From contig OY987298.1 in the NCBI GenBank assembly GCA_963920635.1, forward strand, positions 147,534,257-147,598,256: a stretch of 64,000 nt of DNA, read 5' to 3'. Each line of letters starts with the position of its first letter. Position 1 is the first letter of the stretch. Of this stretch, positions 45,978-57,245 are shown one piece after another. The translations under genes were made by a program, and so were the position numbers. The notes below the pieces were generated by a model. It did no database searches, had not been told where the DNA came from, and saw only the letters and a program-made list of their open reading frames with translations. The DNA comes from Pseudeuparius sepicola. Lineage: Eukaryota; Arthropoda; Insecta; Coleoptera; Anthribidae.

Positions 45978-45983
45978 ATAAAA
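45978..45983 (+). terminator. Poly(A) signal for the 45203 exon
   Basis: AATAAA within GTTGAAATAAAATACC, about 225 bases after the stop. Confidence 0.5.
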
Positions 45984-46377
45984 TACCAACAGAATAAGTA
46001 TTTTATTTGGTTAAACAACAAAAATATTTTCTATATAGACTGCAAAAAACAACCAAGAGGCGCTTACTGACAAGTATGTGCTGTATCGCATCGTGCTCAA
46101 TCTAGGTAGAGTGATATAGAAGGAAAACAAAGGCACGCCTCGGCTTTAGAGGCCTCGACAACTAAATTCCACATTCTTTATAAAAAAAATCATCTTTACT
46201 GCCTCGATACACAAGTAACTATTAAATCACTCATATCAATCACATTATTCATGTCTAATTACAACCATTAAAAAATAAATAAACTTTTTGAGGCTTTGAA
46301 AACATTATACATGAAGTAAGCGCAAAAAAACTAGAAAAATGTTAATGGCAATAGCAAAAAAAAATAAACCTAGTATA
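45984..46377. other. Spacer
   Basis: No gene or clear repeat recognised. Confidence 0.35.
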
Positions 46378-47629
46378 CAGGGTGTCTACTTTTAAGTGTA
46401 TACAAATTGATAAAAATGTATTTCGTGAGATATTTTCAAAAACCTTTTTTTGTTCGAAAGGCCTTCAAAAACGCCTCTTTTGCCGTTTTTACTTTTGTCA
46501 AAACGCAAATCCAGGGAAGGCTACGATTTTTTTTATACCCCGATTTTCACAAAAACCATTTTGCGACTTTTTTATTTAAAATCTGACCCCACAGCGTTAA
46601 TCAGAACACACAAAAACCCCTATATACCAAATTTGAATAAAAAATATACAGGGAGTTCTATTCTGCAGGGTGTCAAAGTTGAGCAAAATAGGAATTTTAA
46701 AGGCACCTGCAAAGTCAAGTGTGCCATGGAATCCCCTCAAAATAGTTAAATGGTTAATAGGACCACTCAAGGTGTTGGTGTGCAAAGGTCCAATTCAAAA
46801 TATACAGAATGTTCTTATCTGTGCCATCTCAAAATGCTGAATTTTTATGAAACTTTATACGGGTCATGAGTGCTGTGGAATCATTGAAAAAATATTGATA
46901 AACATAAAAGTAATGTATTTCTTTACAAAATGCCAACTAACGAATAAAAACAATTTAAATTATTGGACCTTACTCAACAAAGTCACTGTCTAAGATGATA
47001 CATTTTCTGTGCATTTCCTGTTGTGGCACACCAGCCACCTTAACTGATATGGACTTACTGACTGGCAGACTTCTGTATTTTTTAGATTTAGTTCGTTTAT
47101 AGTGTGTATAGCGGTTTTGATATACTCGATTTTTGACCAGTATAAAGTTCCAAAAATTCAGTAATTTGAGATGGCACAGATAAGAACGCTCTGTATATTT
47201 TGTATTGGATCTTTGCACACCAACACCTTGAGTGGTCCTATTGACCATTCAACTGTTTTGAGGGGATTCCATGGCGCTCTTGACTTGGCAGATGCCTTTA
47301 AAATTCCTATTTTGCTCAACTTTGACACCCTGCAGAATGGAACTCCCTGTATATTTTTTATTCAAATTTAGTATATAGTGGTTTCGGGGTGTTCTGATTA
47401 ACAATGTGGGGTCAGATTTTAAATAAAAAAAATCGGTAAATGGTTTTCGTAAAAATCGGGGGTATAAAAAAATCGCAGCCGGCCCTGGATTTGCATTTTG
47501 AAAATGGCAGAAAGGTCAAAAGAAGCGGTTTTTGAAGGCCTTTCGAACAAAAAAAAGGTTTTTGAAAATAACTTACAAAATACATTTTTTATCGATTTGT
47601 ATAGGTACACTTAAAAGTAGACACCCCTG
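46378..47629. mobile_element. CAGGGTG-ended foldback element, 1.25 kb
   Basis: Ends CAGGGTGTCTACTTTTAAG and CTTAAAAGTAGACACCCCTG are inverted, with long arms throughout. The core (about 46550-47440) matches the core of 20136-21384, including ACAGGGAGTTC.ATTCTGCA, but the outer 170 bases are unrelated. TA precedes the left end; the right flank is TT, so one target copy has changed. Confidence 0.8.
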
Positions 47630-48372
47630 TTTATTCGAAAATTGGCCCTTTAGGGGATAAAATTAAAAAATAAACAACTTTTTTCTTTACAATTATACGA
47701 AATTTTAAAGAATAATTCTATTTTTGTCATTTTTTTAAATGTCCAGTATATTTATATTTTATTGTTAATATTTAGTTTATAATGTGCCTAATGACTCCAT
47801 TATAAATTTATGTTGTCATTTGTTATCGTAGCCTTCTAGACTAATTTCATATTAGTTTTCGAGTTATGTAGGAGCTTATAGTTCTGTTGTTTTTATTTTT
47901 CATTCTAGAGAAAAGTTTACCATAACCATTTTAATACATTAAGATCCAGTTTAATCTCAATTTACACATACTAAATCAAGATCAAGGCCTTCTGAGGTTT
48001 TTTTTATTGTTAGTTTGCATTCTCTGAAACATCGTGTTAAGAGGAAGCACACTTTAACATGTATTGTTTTATTGATAATATTGTTGGTTTATAAGTAATA
48101 ATAATTCTCACCTCGCAATGCTCCAAACTAGGAATACCCAAGAAGCAACCATATGCTTGTGTGGGAGATCTACTGTCTACTATCAGACTTGTGGGAAACA
48201 TCATGTTAAAATGAAGCACACTGTAACATGTTTCAATTGTAAAGTAACTAAGAATAATTTCGAGGGAACAAAAGTGAAAAAGTAAAAAGTATCCATGTTT
48301 CGGTATTATATTGTTTTTTTTTTCACTTTAAAATCTCCAGATTAATTACAAAAAATATATCTTTTGTTTCAG
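47630..48372. other. Spacer upstream of family E
   Basis: No gene. It contains an ATT-family repeat on the minus strand (48094-48165). Confidence 0.4.
48094..48165 (-). repeat. ATT-family dispersed repeat, minus orientation
   Basis: AATAATTCTCACCTCGCAAT, then AAGAAGCAACCATATGCTTG, corresponds to the copy at 11484. Confidence 0.5.
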
Positions 48373-49195
48373 AAATGCAGGCAAACAAGGCAAAAAAAGA
48401 AAACTTCTCACATGTCAGCACTGCGATTTCACTACACCAGATAAGAAAACCCTTAGAGAACACATTCAGAACAAACATGAACCTATCTCCTTGTATGCAT
48501 GCGAGATTTGTGATTTCATGACTCAAACTTCTGAAGATCTGAGAAGCCATTTCAAAATAAGACACACAGAACATCATCTTCTTATTTGCGATCGTTGTGA
48601 CTACATCACACAGAGCAAGGAACTTCTTAATAAACACGTCATGTGTAAACACGAACCAGCTAAGGCATCTTACACATGTAACTTATGCGATTTTACCACT
48701 CTCTACCACAGATCACTTAAAGTCCATGTTACCTTAAAACACACTGAGGGAACTTTACTTAAATGCGACTATTGCAACTTCACCACATCGTATGAGCAAT
48801 ATCTTAAACGACACATCAAAAGAAAACACGAGCCAGCCAAAGGACTGTTCGAATGCAGCATTTGCGATTTTTCCACTCGATACGCTAATAGTCTTAGAAT
48901 TCACGTTGACGGAAAACACAAGGAAGGCGTCCTATTCATATGTAAACTTTGCGATTATAGGACACGTCGTAAAGGTAACCTTAAGAAACATGTTGAGCAT
49001 GTACACGAGTCCGCTACGAAGCTTTTTGTGTGTGACAGTTGTAATTTTACCACTCGCTACTTGCATTCTCTGAAAGGGCATGTTAAATTGAAACACGCCG
49101 AAAGTGTCTTGTTTAAATGTGAATATTGTGATTTGGAAACGCCGTTCAAACAAAGCTTGACAAGACATGTAAAGCGTAAACACAATCTTCCCTGA
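48373..49195 (+). CDS. Zinc-finger terminal exon, family E, nine fingers
   Basis: 273 open residues from the phase-2 acceptor (AG at 48371-48372). A lysine-rich leader (NAGKQGKKRKLL) could act as a nuclear localisation signal. Fingers begin CQHCDFTT, CEICDFMT, CDRCDYIT, CNLCDFTT, CDYCNFTT, CSICDFST, CKLCDYRT, CDSCNFTT and CEYCDLET, all C-x2-C-x12-H-x4-H. Linkers alternate between about seven and nine residues, which suggests the array grew in two-finger steps. The first ATG (48491) is inside finger 2 and not a start. Confidence 0.9.
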
Positions 49196-49238
49196 CATAT
49201 TTTTATTATAATACTAATAATGAGGAAAACCCGGTAAA

Positions 49239-49244
49239 AATAAA
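49239..49244 (+). terminator. Poly(A) signal for the 48373 exon
   Basis: AATAAA about 45 bases after the stop. Confidence 0.5.
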
Positions 49245-49439
49245 AATCTTTTATTTAAGATTACCTACATTGTTATTTCTCACACAACTAAATCCTTAAT
49301 TATTTTCATGAGAATGGAACTATAATACGAGTCACATTGGTCTTATATTTGAATAGAGATTATAGATATGTCCCTAAAAGGTCATAATTTGGTTTGGCAT
49401 TGCCGCGAAATCTTGGCCTATTGTGAGGAGCGTTTTTCA

Positions 49440-49720
49440 AAAAACAAGCAGGATATACCAAATTCCACAAAAAATATACAGGGAATTCCATTCTGGAATT
49501 TGTAAGGAATCTGACGAGTCAAGTGTGCCATAGAAACCCCTCAAAATATTTGAATGGTTAACAGGACCATTCAAAGTGTTGGTGTGCATAGATTCAATAC
49601 AAAAATATGCAAGGTATTTTTTTCTGGACCATCTCAAAATACTGATTTTTTATGAAACTTTATACGGGTCAAGAGTGCTCTGGAATTATTAAAAAATATA
49701 TTAATAAACACAAAATACAT
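49440..49720. mobile_element. Fragment of the foldback core family
   Basis: ATACAGGGAATTCCATTCTG, then GAGTCAAGTGTGCCATAGAA and GTTGGTGTGCATAGATTCAA, matches the left half of the core in 20136-21384. The right half is missing. Confidence 0.7.
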
Positions 49721-50467
49721 ATTCTTGTGGCCCCGAAGAACTCGAAATAAATATAGGGAAAAAAGGTTGAAAAATGAAGAATTTACGATAATATACTCGT
49801 AGAGGGTATTGCATTTTTTAAATGTTACATTTGATGGTTTGAAATAACAAATGATGCTACCTGAAATTATGTTATATATTATTAATGGTATAAAGGGCAA
49901 TAAAAAAACCTGATGATATTTTGTTCTCCACACCAGTGGCTCACTGCAGTTTTCATTGTGTTTCACTCTCTATTCAGGAAACATTTTAGAACCTATGTTT
50001 ATATGAACTTTTTTGTTCTAATACATAAATTGTTTGTTCGTACCATTACGATTTGTTCTTCCTAATATATGGGTAAAACTACATGTAGTATTAAAATACT
50101 AATAATAAGAAAACCCTCGTGAATAATAAAAATATGGTACTTAGAATTACCTATATCGTTTTTCTGAGACAAATAAATGCTTAATTATTTTCTTGAGAAT
50201 GGAACTATAGTGAGGGCCATACTGAAATTTCAGTGCTGGGATTACGTTCATATACTTAATTATTGAAATCAATTCTATGAAAGGTAATAAAGTCAATGTT
50301 ACAATAATGCAAATTTGGAATGGTATCTCAGACTTTTTAAGTAGATTAGTAATCATCAACAGACCACATCTTACCAAAATACAATATGTATGACATGTCT
50401 CAGTATAATCTTCGCAAGTAAATGGGATGAAAATTAATTTACAAAGACTAATAAATTTTATTTTCAG
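49721..50467. other. Spacer
   Basis: Some sequence after 50090 resembles the 3' flank of the 48373 exon (ACTAATAATAAG, AAATGCTTAATTATTTTC). The cassette was thus duplicated with its flank. No gene. Confidence 0.45.
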
Positions 50468-51644
50468 ATATGCACGAAAAGCTGGTAGAAAACAGACAAA
50501 AAGAAAATTTCTCAAATGCGAGCACTGCGACTTCAACTCACCAAATCAGAAGACGCTTACAGAACATATTCTTCACAAGCATGAATTTGCCTCATTACAC
50601 GCTTGCAAAATGTGTCATTTCACAACACACCGTCAACGATATCTGGCAAGACATTTCAAAAATAAACACACAGATCACAGCTATTTCAGCTGAGACCGTT
50701 GTGACTTCATCACACATTATAAATCGGTTCTTAAGGGCCACATTATGTATAAACATGATCCCCCCAACACATATCACGTGTGCGATATTTGCAACTTCAG
50801 AACCGTCTTCCTTAAATCCCTTAAAAGTCACGTTAAACTAAAACACACAGAAGGCAATGTGTTGAAATGCAAGGACTGTGACTTCACCGCAACAAATAAG
50901 AATATCCTTGCAAAACATGTGAAGTGTAACCATCAACCTGCCACGTATGCCTGTGACATTTGCCATTTTAAAACTCAAACTTCTGACGATCTGAAAGGTC
51001 ACTTTGAAATTGAACACACAGAACACAATTTTTTAAACTGCGATCATTGCGAATATATTACACAGAGTAAGGATGGTCTTAACAAGCACATCACGAGCAA
51101 ACATAAATCTTCCAAGACTGTGTATGCCTGTGAGATTTGTGACCTCACATTCTTCTATAGTAAATCTCTGAAAGACCATGTTCAAGTGAAACACAGCGAA
51201 AGCAATTTTTTGAAATGTGAGCAGTGCGACTACAAGACATCACTCAAGAAAAACCTTAAAAGGCATATTCAGGGAAAACATGCACCCGAAAAGGAATTAT
51301 ACACATGCAATATTTGTGATTTTTCAAGTCACTATGCTAACAGTCTAAGATTGCACGTTGTAGGAAAACACGCTAAGGGACCTATTTTTATATGCAAACA
51401 ATGCGATTATAAATCACGGCGTAAGGCGACACTTAAAAGACATATTCAGAATGTACACGAGGCCCCTACAAAGATTTATAGTTGTGACAGTTGCTATCTT
51501 ACCACTCGCTACTTAGCTTCTCTGATAACTCACGTTAAATCTCAGCACTCAGAAACTTCCTTCTTAAAATGTGAATATTGCGATGTGGCACTAAACAAGC
51601 AGAGTCTTGCAAAACATTTAAAACTTAAACACAAATCTGCCTGA
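50468..51644 (+). CDS. Zinc-finger terminal exon, family E, 13 fingers, one in-frame TGA
   Basis: From the phase-2 acceptor (AG at 50466-50467) the frame spans 391 codons, interrupted only by TGA at 50691-50693. That codon sits exactly where the first zinc-binding cysteine of finger 3 belongs (YFS, stop, DRCDFIT). Counting it, there are 13 fingers, beginning CEHCDFNS, CKMCHFTT, [stop]DRCDFI, CDICNFRT, CKDCDFTA, CDICHFKT, CDHCEYIT, CEICDLTF, CEQCDYKT, CNICDFSS, CKQCDYKS, CDSCYLTT and CEYCDVAL. The last has 11 residues between Cys and His. Without recoding the product has two fingers. A recent nonsense change, a sequence error, an allele or readthrough are all possible. Confidence 0.75.
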
Positions 51645-51925
51645 AGATTTTTCTATTTCCAATAGTTGCAGCGAAATATAAAAATATACCTGTTGTTTTA
51701 CTCTTTGGTTAGAGCGAAAGCAGAATTGTAATATTTTCTGTATTATAGAGATTTATTTATTGATTTGCAATTTTATCCAATCAGCTGCTCTAAAATTACA
51801 TGACTCTCATCATGCTAAAGGTTCAAATATAAACATTGTGATTATTAAATAAAAAAAAAACATGTTGAACATGAAGAGAATAGATTTCAAAAGTATCAAA
51901 GGATAAGAAATGACAAAGAAGAAAC

Positions 51926-52223
51926 TAAAGTCTATCCAAGTTACAGAGGCAGTGGAACAAAACATTGGCCACCACGTGACCTATTCTCTTATTGGTCTGG
52001 CAGATCACGAGCAGTATATTCTGTAAATTTATTTTGCTACTTAATTTAAGAAAATTTATAAAGATCCACGAAAGGTAAAAACACAATTTTTAGAACTTCT
52101 AAAATAATTAGTTCAGAATTACAAGCCACTGGGAATCTCATATTAGTCAGACCCTGGTAATCGATCGCAATGCGGTCATTTGACTTTGTTTATATCTACT
52201 GCCGCTGTAACTTGGATAGACTA
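51926..52223. mobile_element. MITE of about 300 bp
   Basis: AGTCTATCCAAGTTACAG at the left is matched by CTGTAACTTGGATAGACT at the right, with further imperfect pairing inwards. TA occurs at both outer edges. No coding content. Confidence 0.7.
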
Positions 52224-53109
52224 TAAGTATCTGTAGTCTGTGAGGAACCTATTACTAACATCAACACCAATACTATATCTGCTTCAGTTTGCACAATAAT
52301 GTAACCGAGGTGAAATAAAAAGCAAGTATCGCTATTTCGAATTATTGATGTTACTATTTGATAAAATTTGAAAATTTGATTTTCTGTTTTACAAAAATAG
52401 TCATTGGGACAATTTGTAACAGTTGTTTGTTAAAACATAACCATTAAAGGACTAAAAAAATAACTATTAAACGACTAAAATAACTATTAAATATAATTTA
52501 TAAAGTAGACCGTCTTTTATAAATTTGAAAATTATATTGAGTGCCTATTGTATTATAAATGTAGTTTAATAGATTGTATATTATTTTCGTTAGTACTGTA
52601 CCGTAAAGTTGGGTGACTTTAGCCACCAGTTTTGACTTTGGCCATTTTTCAATATTTATTTTATGTGTGCACAATTATGTTATAATAAAACTTATTGGCC
52701 AAATGTGATTTTTTTGCTGTTTCTATAGATTATAGTAGACTAAAACAAAATTATTCACACCACACAGTTTGTTTTCTAGTTATTGAAAAAAATACGCGAA
52801 CAATTTTTACCTTGAATAACTTTAGCCGTAGATCAATGATGTGGCGGCATCTATGATTTTCATGTGAAAATAGGTATTCACACAACCCTTACGAAACTCT
52901 ATAAGCAATCGCCACAAACTGAAACTTTCAGGTTTTGCCTCTAAAGGGTGCAGTTTACCCTGTTTGTGACGTGATAATTGAGTTTTTTTTGTCATTTTTA
53001 AGTAAAAGATACACGAGTGTTAGGGAATAAGTAACACAAAGTCGGCATATTTATTATTGCTAACCTCACCTTGTTTTTATTATGGTTTTTGTATATTATT
53101 TTTAGGAAA

Positions 53110-53520
53110 ATGGGTCATTACAAAAGAACCCTTGGAAGCAGGAATTGGGGCAATTACACCACAGCACAATTACAATACGCAATTCAACTTATTAAATCGG
53201 GTGCGATATATAAAAAAGATAAAGGAAGTACACAACAAAACTCCAGGTGGTCAGACCATATTGTCAGTGGAAGAAGAAACAAAAATCGAAGCACATATTT
53301 TGGCAGCATCATCATGTGGTTTTCCTCTAGATTCGCTGGATATGAGAAAAATTGTGAAGGGTTATCTGGATCGAAAGGGCATAGTTATAAGGTGATTTAC
53401 AGATAATCTTCTAGGTCGGGTAAATTTGTTTTTAAAAAGACATCCAACTTATCCGATGACCCAGGCAATAAAAAAATCATCACAAAACGGGATTGTAAAT
53501 ATCCTGGAGCGTGTCCGAAA
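53110..53520 (+). pseudogene. Pogo/Tigger-like transposase N-terminus, frameshifted
   Basis: From ATG at 53110 the frame reads MGHYKRTLGSRNWGNYTTAQ. After a frame change it continues PGGQTILSVEEETKIEAHIL and CGFPLDSLDMRKIVKGYLDR, then in another frame LFLKRHP. This is the Psq-like and CENP-B-like helix-turn-helix region typical of Tigger/Jerky transposases. The DDE catalytic part is absent. Confidence 0.7.
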
Positions 53521-53540
53521 CTCATCCAAATAATCTATAA

Positions 53541-53722
53541 GCGTTGACTGACGTATTAATAAGACTTCTCATGGCTATAGTTTCATGTCCTGGAAAGTAG
53601 ATGGCGCCTATCGTCAACAATGTATTTTGCATTGTATTTTGTCTCCGGGAAGCGCATGGTGAGCCAGAGAACTGTCAAACATGACAGCCGTGAGCAGTCT
53701 TTATTAATACGTCAGTCAATGC
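53541..53722. mobile_element. Nested MITE, 182 bp, TATAA target duplication
   Basis: Terminal repeats GCGTTGACTGACGTATTAAT and ATTAATACGTCAGTCAATGC are inverted. TATAA is repeated on both sides (53536-53540 and 53723-53727). It sits inside the pogo-like element, so it is younger. Related fragments lie at 5742 and 59966. Confidence 0.85.
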
Positions 53723-53961
53723 TATAAGTGTCATGTTTTGTGCTTTAGACACAGTTTTGCCCCCTTATGTAGTATATAGAGCAACTTTACTGTATCGCTT
53801 TTAAGAACTAGTGCTTAAAAGTAAATAATTTTATAATTGCAAAACTCTTATACAGACAAATAGTATATTAAATCACAATGAGTGATGTTTGAATTTCATT
53901 TTTTGATCTTGTCTCTTATAAATTATAAAACGCAAACACCTAATTTGTCATTTTGTTTCAG

Positions 53962-54015
53962 GTATGAGCAGAAGATAAAGCCAGCTTTATATCTGTCACC
54001 CTTGGCCATGGAAAG
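53962..54015 (+). CDS. Mini-exon m1 of the 54-kb family E cassette
   Basis: 54 nt between TTTTGTTTCAG and GTGAG, entered and left in phase 2. It encodes YEQKIKPALYLSPLAME between split codons. A second exon of the same length, phase and ending (LSPLE, then AG before GTGAG) lies at 57246. No known domain; it may be a linker between the constant part and the fingers. Confidence 0.7.
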
Positions 54016-54237
54016 GTGAGAAAATAATAATTTTTACTTTTGAAAGTTTCATAGATTTCTCCACGTGGCATTTTTTTACGAACGACTAATTTTGCTTAGA
54101 CAATGTCATCTATGTTCTTAGATAAATGTGTTATTTTGTTTTTTGGGTTTTTAAAGTTCCTTGGTGTTGGAAAATTGAATTTTATAAACATGATCAATAT
54201 TAATGGTTATAATAAAAAATTGTAATTTCTTTTTCAG

Positions 54238-54294
54238 AGTAGAACTGAAGGCAGACCCAGGTCTACTTCTACTACCTAGCTCAGCTATGAAAAG
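54238..54294 (+). CDS. Mini-exon m2 of the 54-kb family E cassette
   Basis: 57 nt between TTTTTCAG and GTATGA, phase 2 at both ends, encoding VELKADPGLLLLPSSAMK. It parallels 57455-57508 (VEPKTDSGPFLPHSTVK). The following 66-bp intron is open and a multiple of three, so retention would insert 22 residues without breaking the frame. Confidence 0.7.
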
Positions 54295-54360
54295 GTATGA
54301 AAAAATGGGCCTTTTATTATTTATTTTATTCATAAAATCTTATAATTTCCTTTGTTGCAG

Positions 54361-54976
54361 CTATGAGCCTAGCAGGAAACAAGCAGAAAAAAAAAGTTTT
54401 ATATGCAAGCATTGTGACTTCGAAGCTGTATGTAAGTCCAAACTTAAAACACACATCCAGTGCAAACATGAATTTGAGAAATCATTTTACCTATGCACGT
54501 TTTGCGATTATGTTACTCACATTTCTTACTATCTCACTAGACACATTAAACGTAAACATAACATAATACCTGGCCAGAAAAGTCCATATAAAGGCACTCG
54601 TGACAAGCTTGCCAAACACGAAGAGAAAGTGTTGTCTTGCAACATTTGCCAATTTTCGACTTTCGAAGCTTGCGCCTTAAAATTTCACGTTAGTATGAAA
54701 CACGGCGAAGGCATTTTATTCAAATGCGAGCGCTGCGAATACAGCACACCTTACAAGTTGGCCCTGACGAAACACTTTCAGAACAAACACCAACCCCAAA
54801 AGACCTTCGCGTGCGAGGTTTGTCGCATCTCATTTGTCTATAGTAAATCTCTGAGCGATCATGTTCAACTGAAGCATATCAAAAGCAATCATTTGAAATG
54901 TGAGCAGTGCGACTACAAGACTTCACTCGAGGAATATCTTGAAATGCACATTCAGTGGAAACACCCACCTACCTAG
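54361..54976 (+). CDS. Zinc-finger terminal exon, family E, six fingers
   Basis: 204 open residues from the phase-2 acceptor (TTTGTTGCAG ending at 54360). The leader YEPSRKQAEKKSF shares the RKQ..K pattern of the 50468 and 57955 exons. Fingers begin CKHCDFEA and CTFCDYVT; then a stub (RDKLAKH) remains where a third finger lost its cysteines. CNICQFST, CERCEYST, CEVCRISF and CEQCDYKT follow. The last two match fingers 8 and 9 of the 50468 exon closely. Together with m1 and m2 it makes a three-exon cassette. Confidence 0.88.
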
Positions 54977-55171
54977 GAATGAATTATATACAGAGGGGGC
55001 TCCAAATCAACATGTCGATATTTTAAGACGGTTGCCGAGGCAATTTTGTGAAGAAAACTTTATGTAAAATGTGAAACTTAAGAAAAATGTGGCCTAATAT
55101 GCTTAGTTCTCGATATACATTGTGTTCGAAATGTTTAAAGATGCGCAAATGATGTTTGAATGAATTGAAAT

Positions 55172-55310
55172 TAGGTCTGTTTCAAGCCAGTTTGAAACTG
55201 TCAGGAGCATGCTTTCACTTTTGGAATATCAAAATGAAACGGGCATGCTCCCGACAGTTTGAAACTGATCTCAAACATTTTGAAGTTTTGCTGAAACAGA
55301 TCTGTTTTAT
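55172..55310. repeat. Palindromic MITE-like element, copy 2
   Basis: CAGTTTGAAACTGTCAGGAG is matched by CTCCCGACAGTTTGAAACTG, around a centre containing ATATCAAAATGAAAC. Same family as 655-765. Confidence 0.65.
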
Positions 55311-55403
55311 TTCAAACAAAAGAAAATGTCAAATCCATGTCACAGCATACTAGATTTAATTACAATAATGTAGACAAAAATATGTTATGCAATGCATGTT
55401 AAA

Positions 55404-55540
55404 ATAATATATTACATAGCGAGAGTTGTAAACAGCTTATTACGTACGAGTGGAAAAGTTGCGCACGAGCCGCGCAGCGGCGAGTGCTGTAATTCCACGA
55501 GTATATAATAAGCTTACAACTCGAGTTTTGTATTATAATT
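55404..55540. repeat. CpG-rich palindrome
   Basis: GAGTTGTAAACAGCTTATTA on the left pairs with TAATAAGCTTACAACTC on the right, extended on both sides to about 55 bases per arm. The loop (55457-55492) is CGCACGAGCCGCGCAGCGGC-like, strikingly GC- and CpG-rich against the AT-rich surroundings. Confidence 0.7.
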
Positions 55541-56359
55541 TTTCTTCGATAAAAGAAAAACTATTATAATAGAAAAACTATACTTCTGATTATCTGTCAG
55601 GCAACAATTATTATGTTGGAGTTGCTATGGTGACGCGGATGCCGCGCTAACAAGGCACCCGTGATAATTGAGTTTTAATTGAGAACAGATACGTAATTTT
55701 TTTATTATGTCAGTCATTACATATCAGTGTTCTTAACAATGAACTTACTTATAACCTAAACCGTCACTTAATAGGTATGTTACTAGCATAGGAGTAGAAA
55801 AAATGAATTTACCTAAACTAGACTGTATTTTATAAATTTGAAAATTATATTAATTATGTATTATAATATTGTAAATGTAGTTTAACATTCGTTCCGTTGG
55901 TACTGTAATACATCGTAGAACCCATCAGACTTTAAATAAAAATATGTTTAAAAATATGAACGTTAATATAGTAAATTACAAGTTTATATTACAACACTAT
56001 AAACCTCTTGTGCCTCACTCAAAATATCGCGAATAATTTTTATCAGAGAAAATCCGCTGTCAGTGTGATCCGTGATCCATAGCTAAAATGGACGGCCTTC
56101 TTTTATCATCAATGAAGTTGTGGTCCATGGCCACTTCTGAAAATTATGGCGAAAAATTAAAAAATCTACATTTTTTAACCACCATAACTTTTTTTATTTT
56201 TTGAGGCACATAATAGTTATACTTAGTAGATAAAATAATGAGTTTTGCAGTTATGTGTAAAAAGGCAGTAAAGTGCAACTTTTTATAACGAATGTGGAAT
56301 TTAATTCCCGCGGTATATAAGACTGAGGCAAAGAAAAATTGAGAAACAATATTGGTATA
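55541..56359. other. Spacer with an empty-site duplicate
   Basis: No gene. The stretch 55800-55910 duplicates 52490-52600 and shows that flank without the pogo-like insertion. Confidence 0.5.
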
Positions 56360-57069
56360 CAAGGTGATACCATTTTTATTCGGGAAATTTTTTCAGTGCA
56401 TTAAGCACCTCAAAATATGAAAAAAAATCATATAAACATATGCTGGAAAAGTTATCGTTTTCGAGATACAGGATGTTGCAATTTCAAGAAAAAAAATTGT
56501 TCATTTTTTTGTAACTTCGGTTTTGTCAGATAGATTTGACTCAAATTTGGTACACAACACTTCCCTTATAGTTTTTGAATTTCATGATTTTGTAAACAAG
56601 TAGGCTTAATAAAATTGTTAATTTGGTAATGCTCTCTTTTTTTGTAATTTCTATAAGGTGCCGACGAAAAATTGAATATATGGCCAAACCGGCCATAGTT
56701 TACAAAAAATACCAGGAGACACTTTTTATAGCAAATTCAACTGTCTTCCTAATGGCTGCTTCAATTTCTCATTTTTTCAGGACTGTACTATTTTTTTCTT
56801 AATTTAGATATATGAAAGTAGTCCTGAGGAGCTTAAAATTCTCATGAAAATCAAAAATCATAATGGAGGTGTTGTGTACCAAATTTGGCTCAAATCTATC
56901 TGACGAATCTCAGGTTATAAAAAATAACAGTTTTTTTTTCTTGAAATTTCAACATCCTGTATCTCGAAAATGATAAGTTTTTCAGCGTATGTTTATATGA
57001 ACTTTTTTTCATATTTTGAGGTGCTTAATACACTGACAAAGTTTGCTGAATAAAAACTGAATCGCCCTG
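56360..57069. mobile_element. Mariner-like MITE, about 710 bp
   Basis: Flanked by TA (56358-56359 and 57070-57071). The arms are inverted over about 140 bases: CAAGGTGATACCATTTTTAT at the left, CTGAATCGCCCTG at the right, and TTTTGAGGTGCTTAAT near the inner part. Same size class and organisation as 13380-14091. Confidence 0.8.
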
Positions 57070-57245
57070 TATAATTGTGGTTGACATAAGATTTACTATG
57101 GAAATAAATGTGCAATGATGTTATGATTATTCAGATTATTCCTTACAAAAATTAGTGCAGATATTTTAAGTAACTCACACAAAATCATTAAAATAACTGT
57201 TTTTTTTTTACAATTTTATTTAGCATCTTGTATTTTTTTTTTCAG

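Larger units (their letters stand above)
52601..53792. mobile_element. Pogo/Tigger-like DNA transposon, decayed
   Basis: The left end CCGTAAAGTTGGGTGACTTT and the right end GCAACTTTACTG are inverted over about ten bases, with TA on both sides. The 110 bases to the left of the insertion match 55800-55910, where the same TACTGTA continues uninterrupted: an apparent empty site. The element carries transposase remnants and a nested MITE. Confidence 0.75.

Noticed and set aside
50691..50693. Selenocysteine at the in-frame TGA
   Set aside because: No selenocysteine insertion element could be recognised downstream, and zinc-finger selenoproteins of this type are not known to me. A nonsense change or simple readthrough is more likely.
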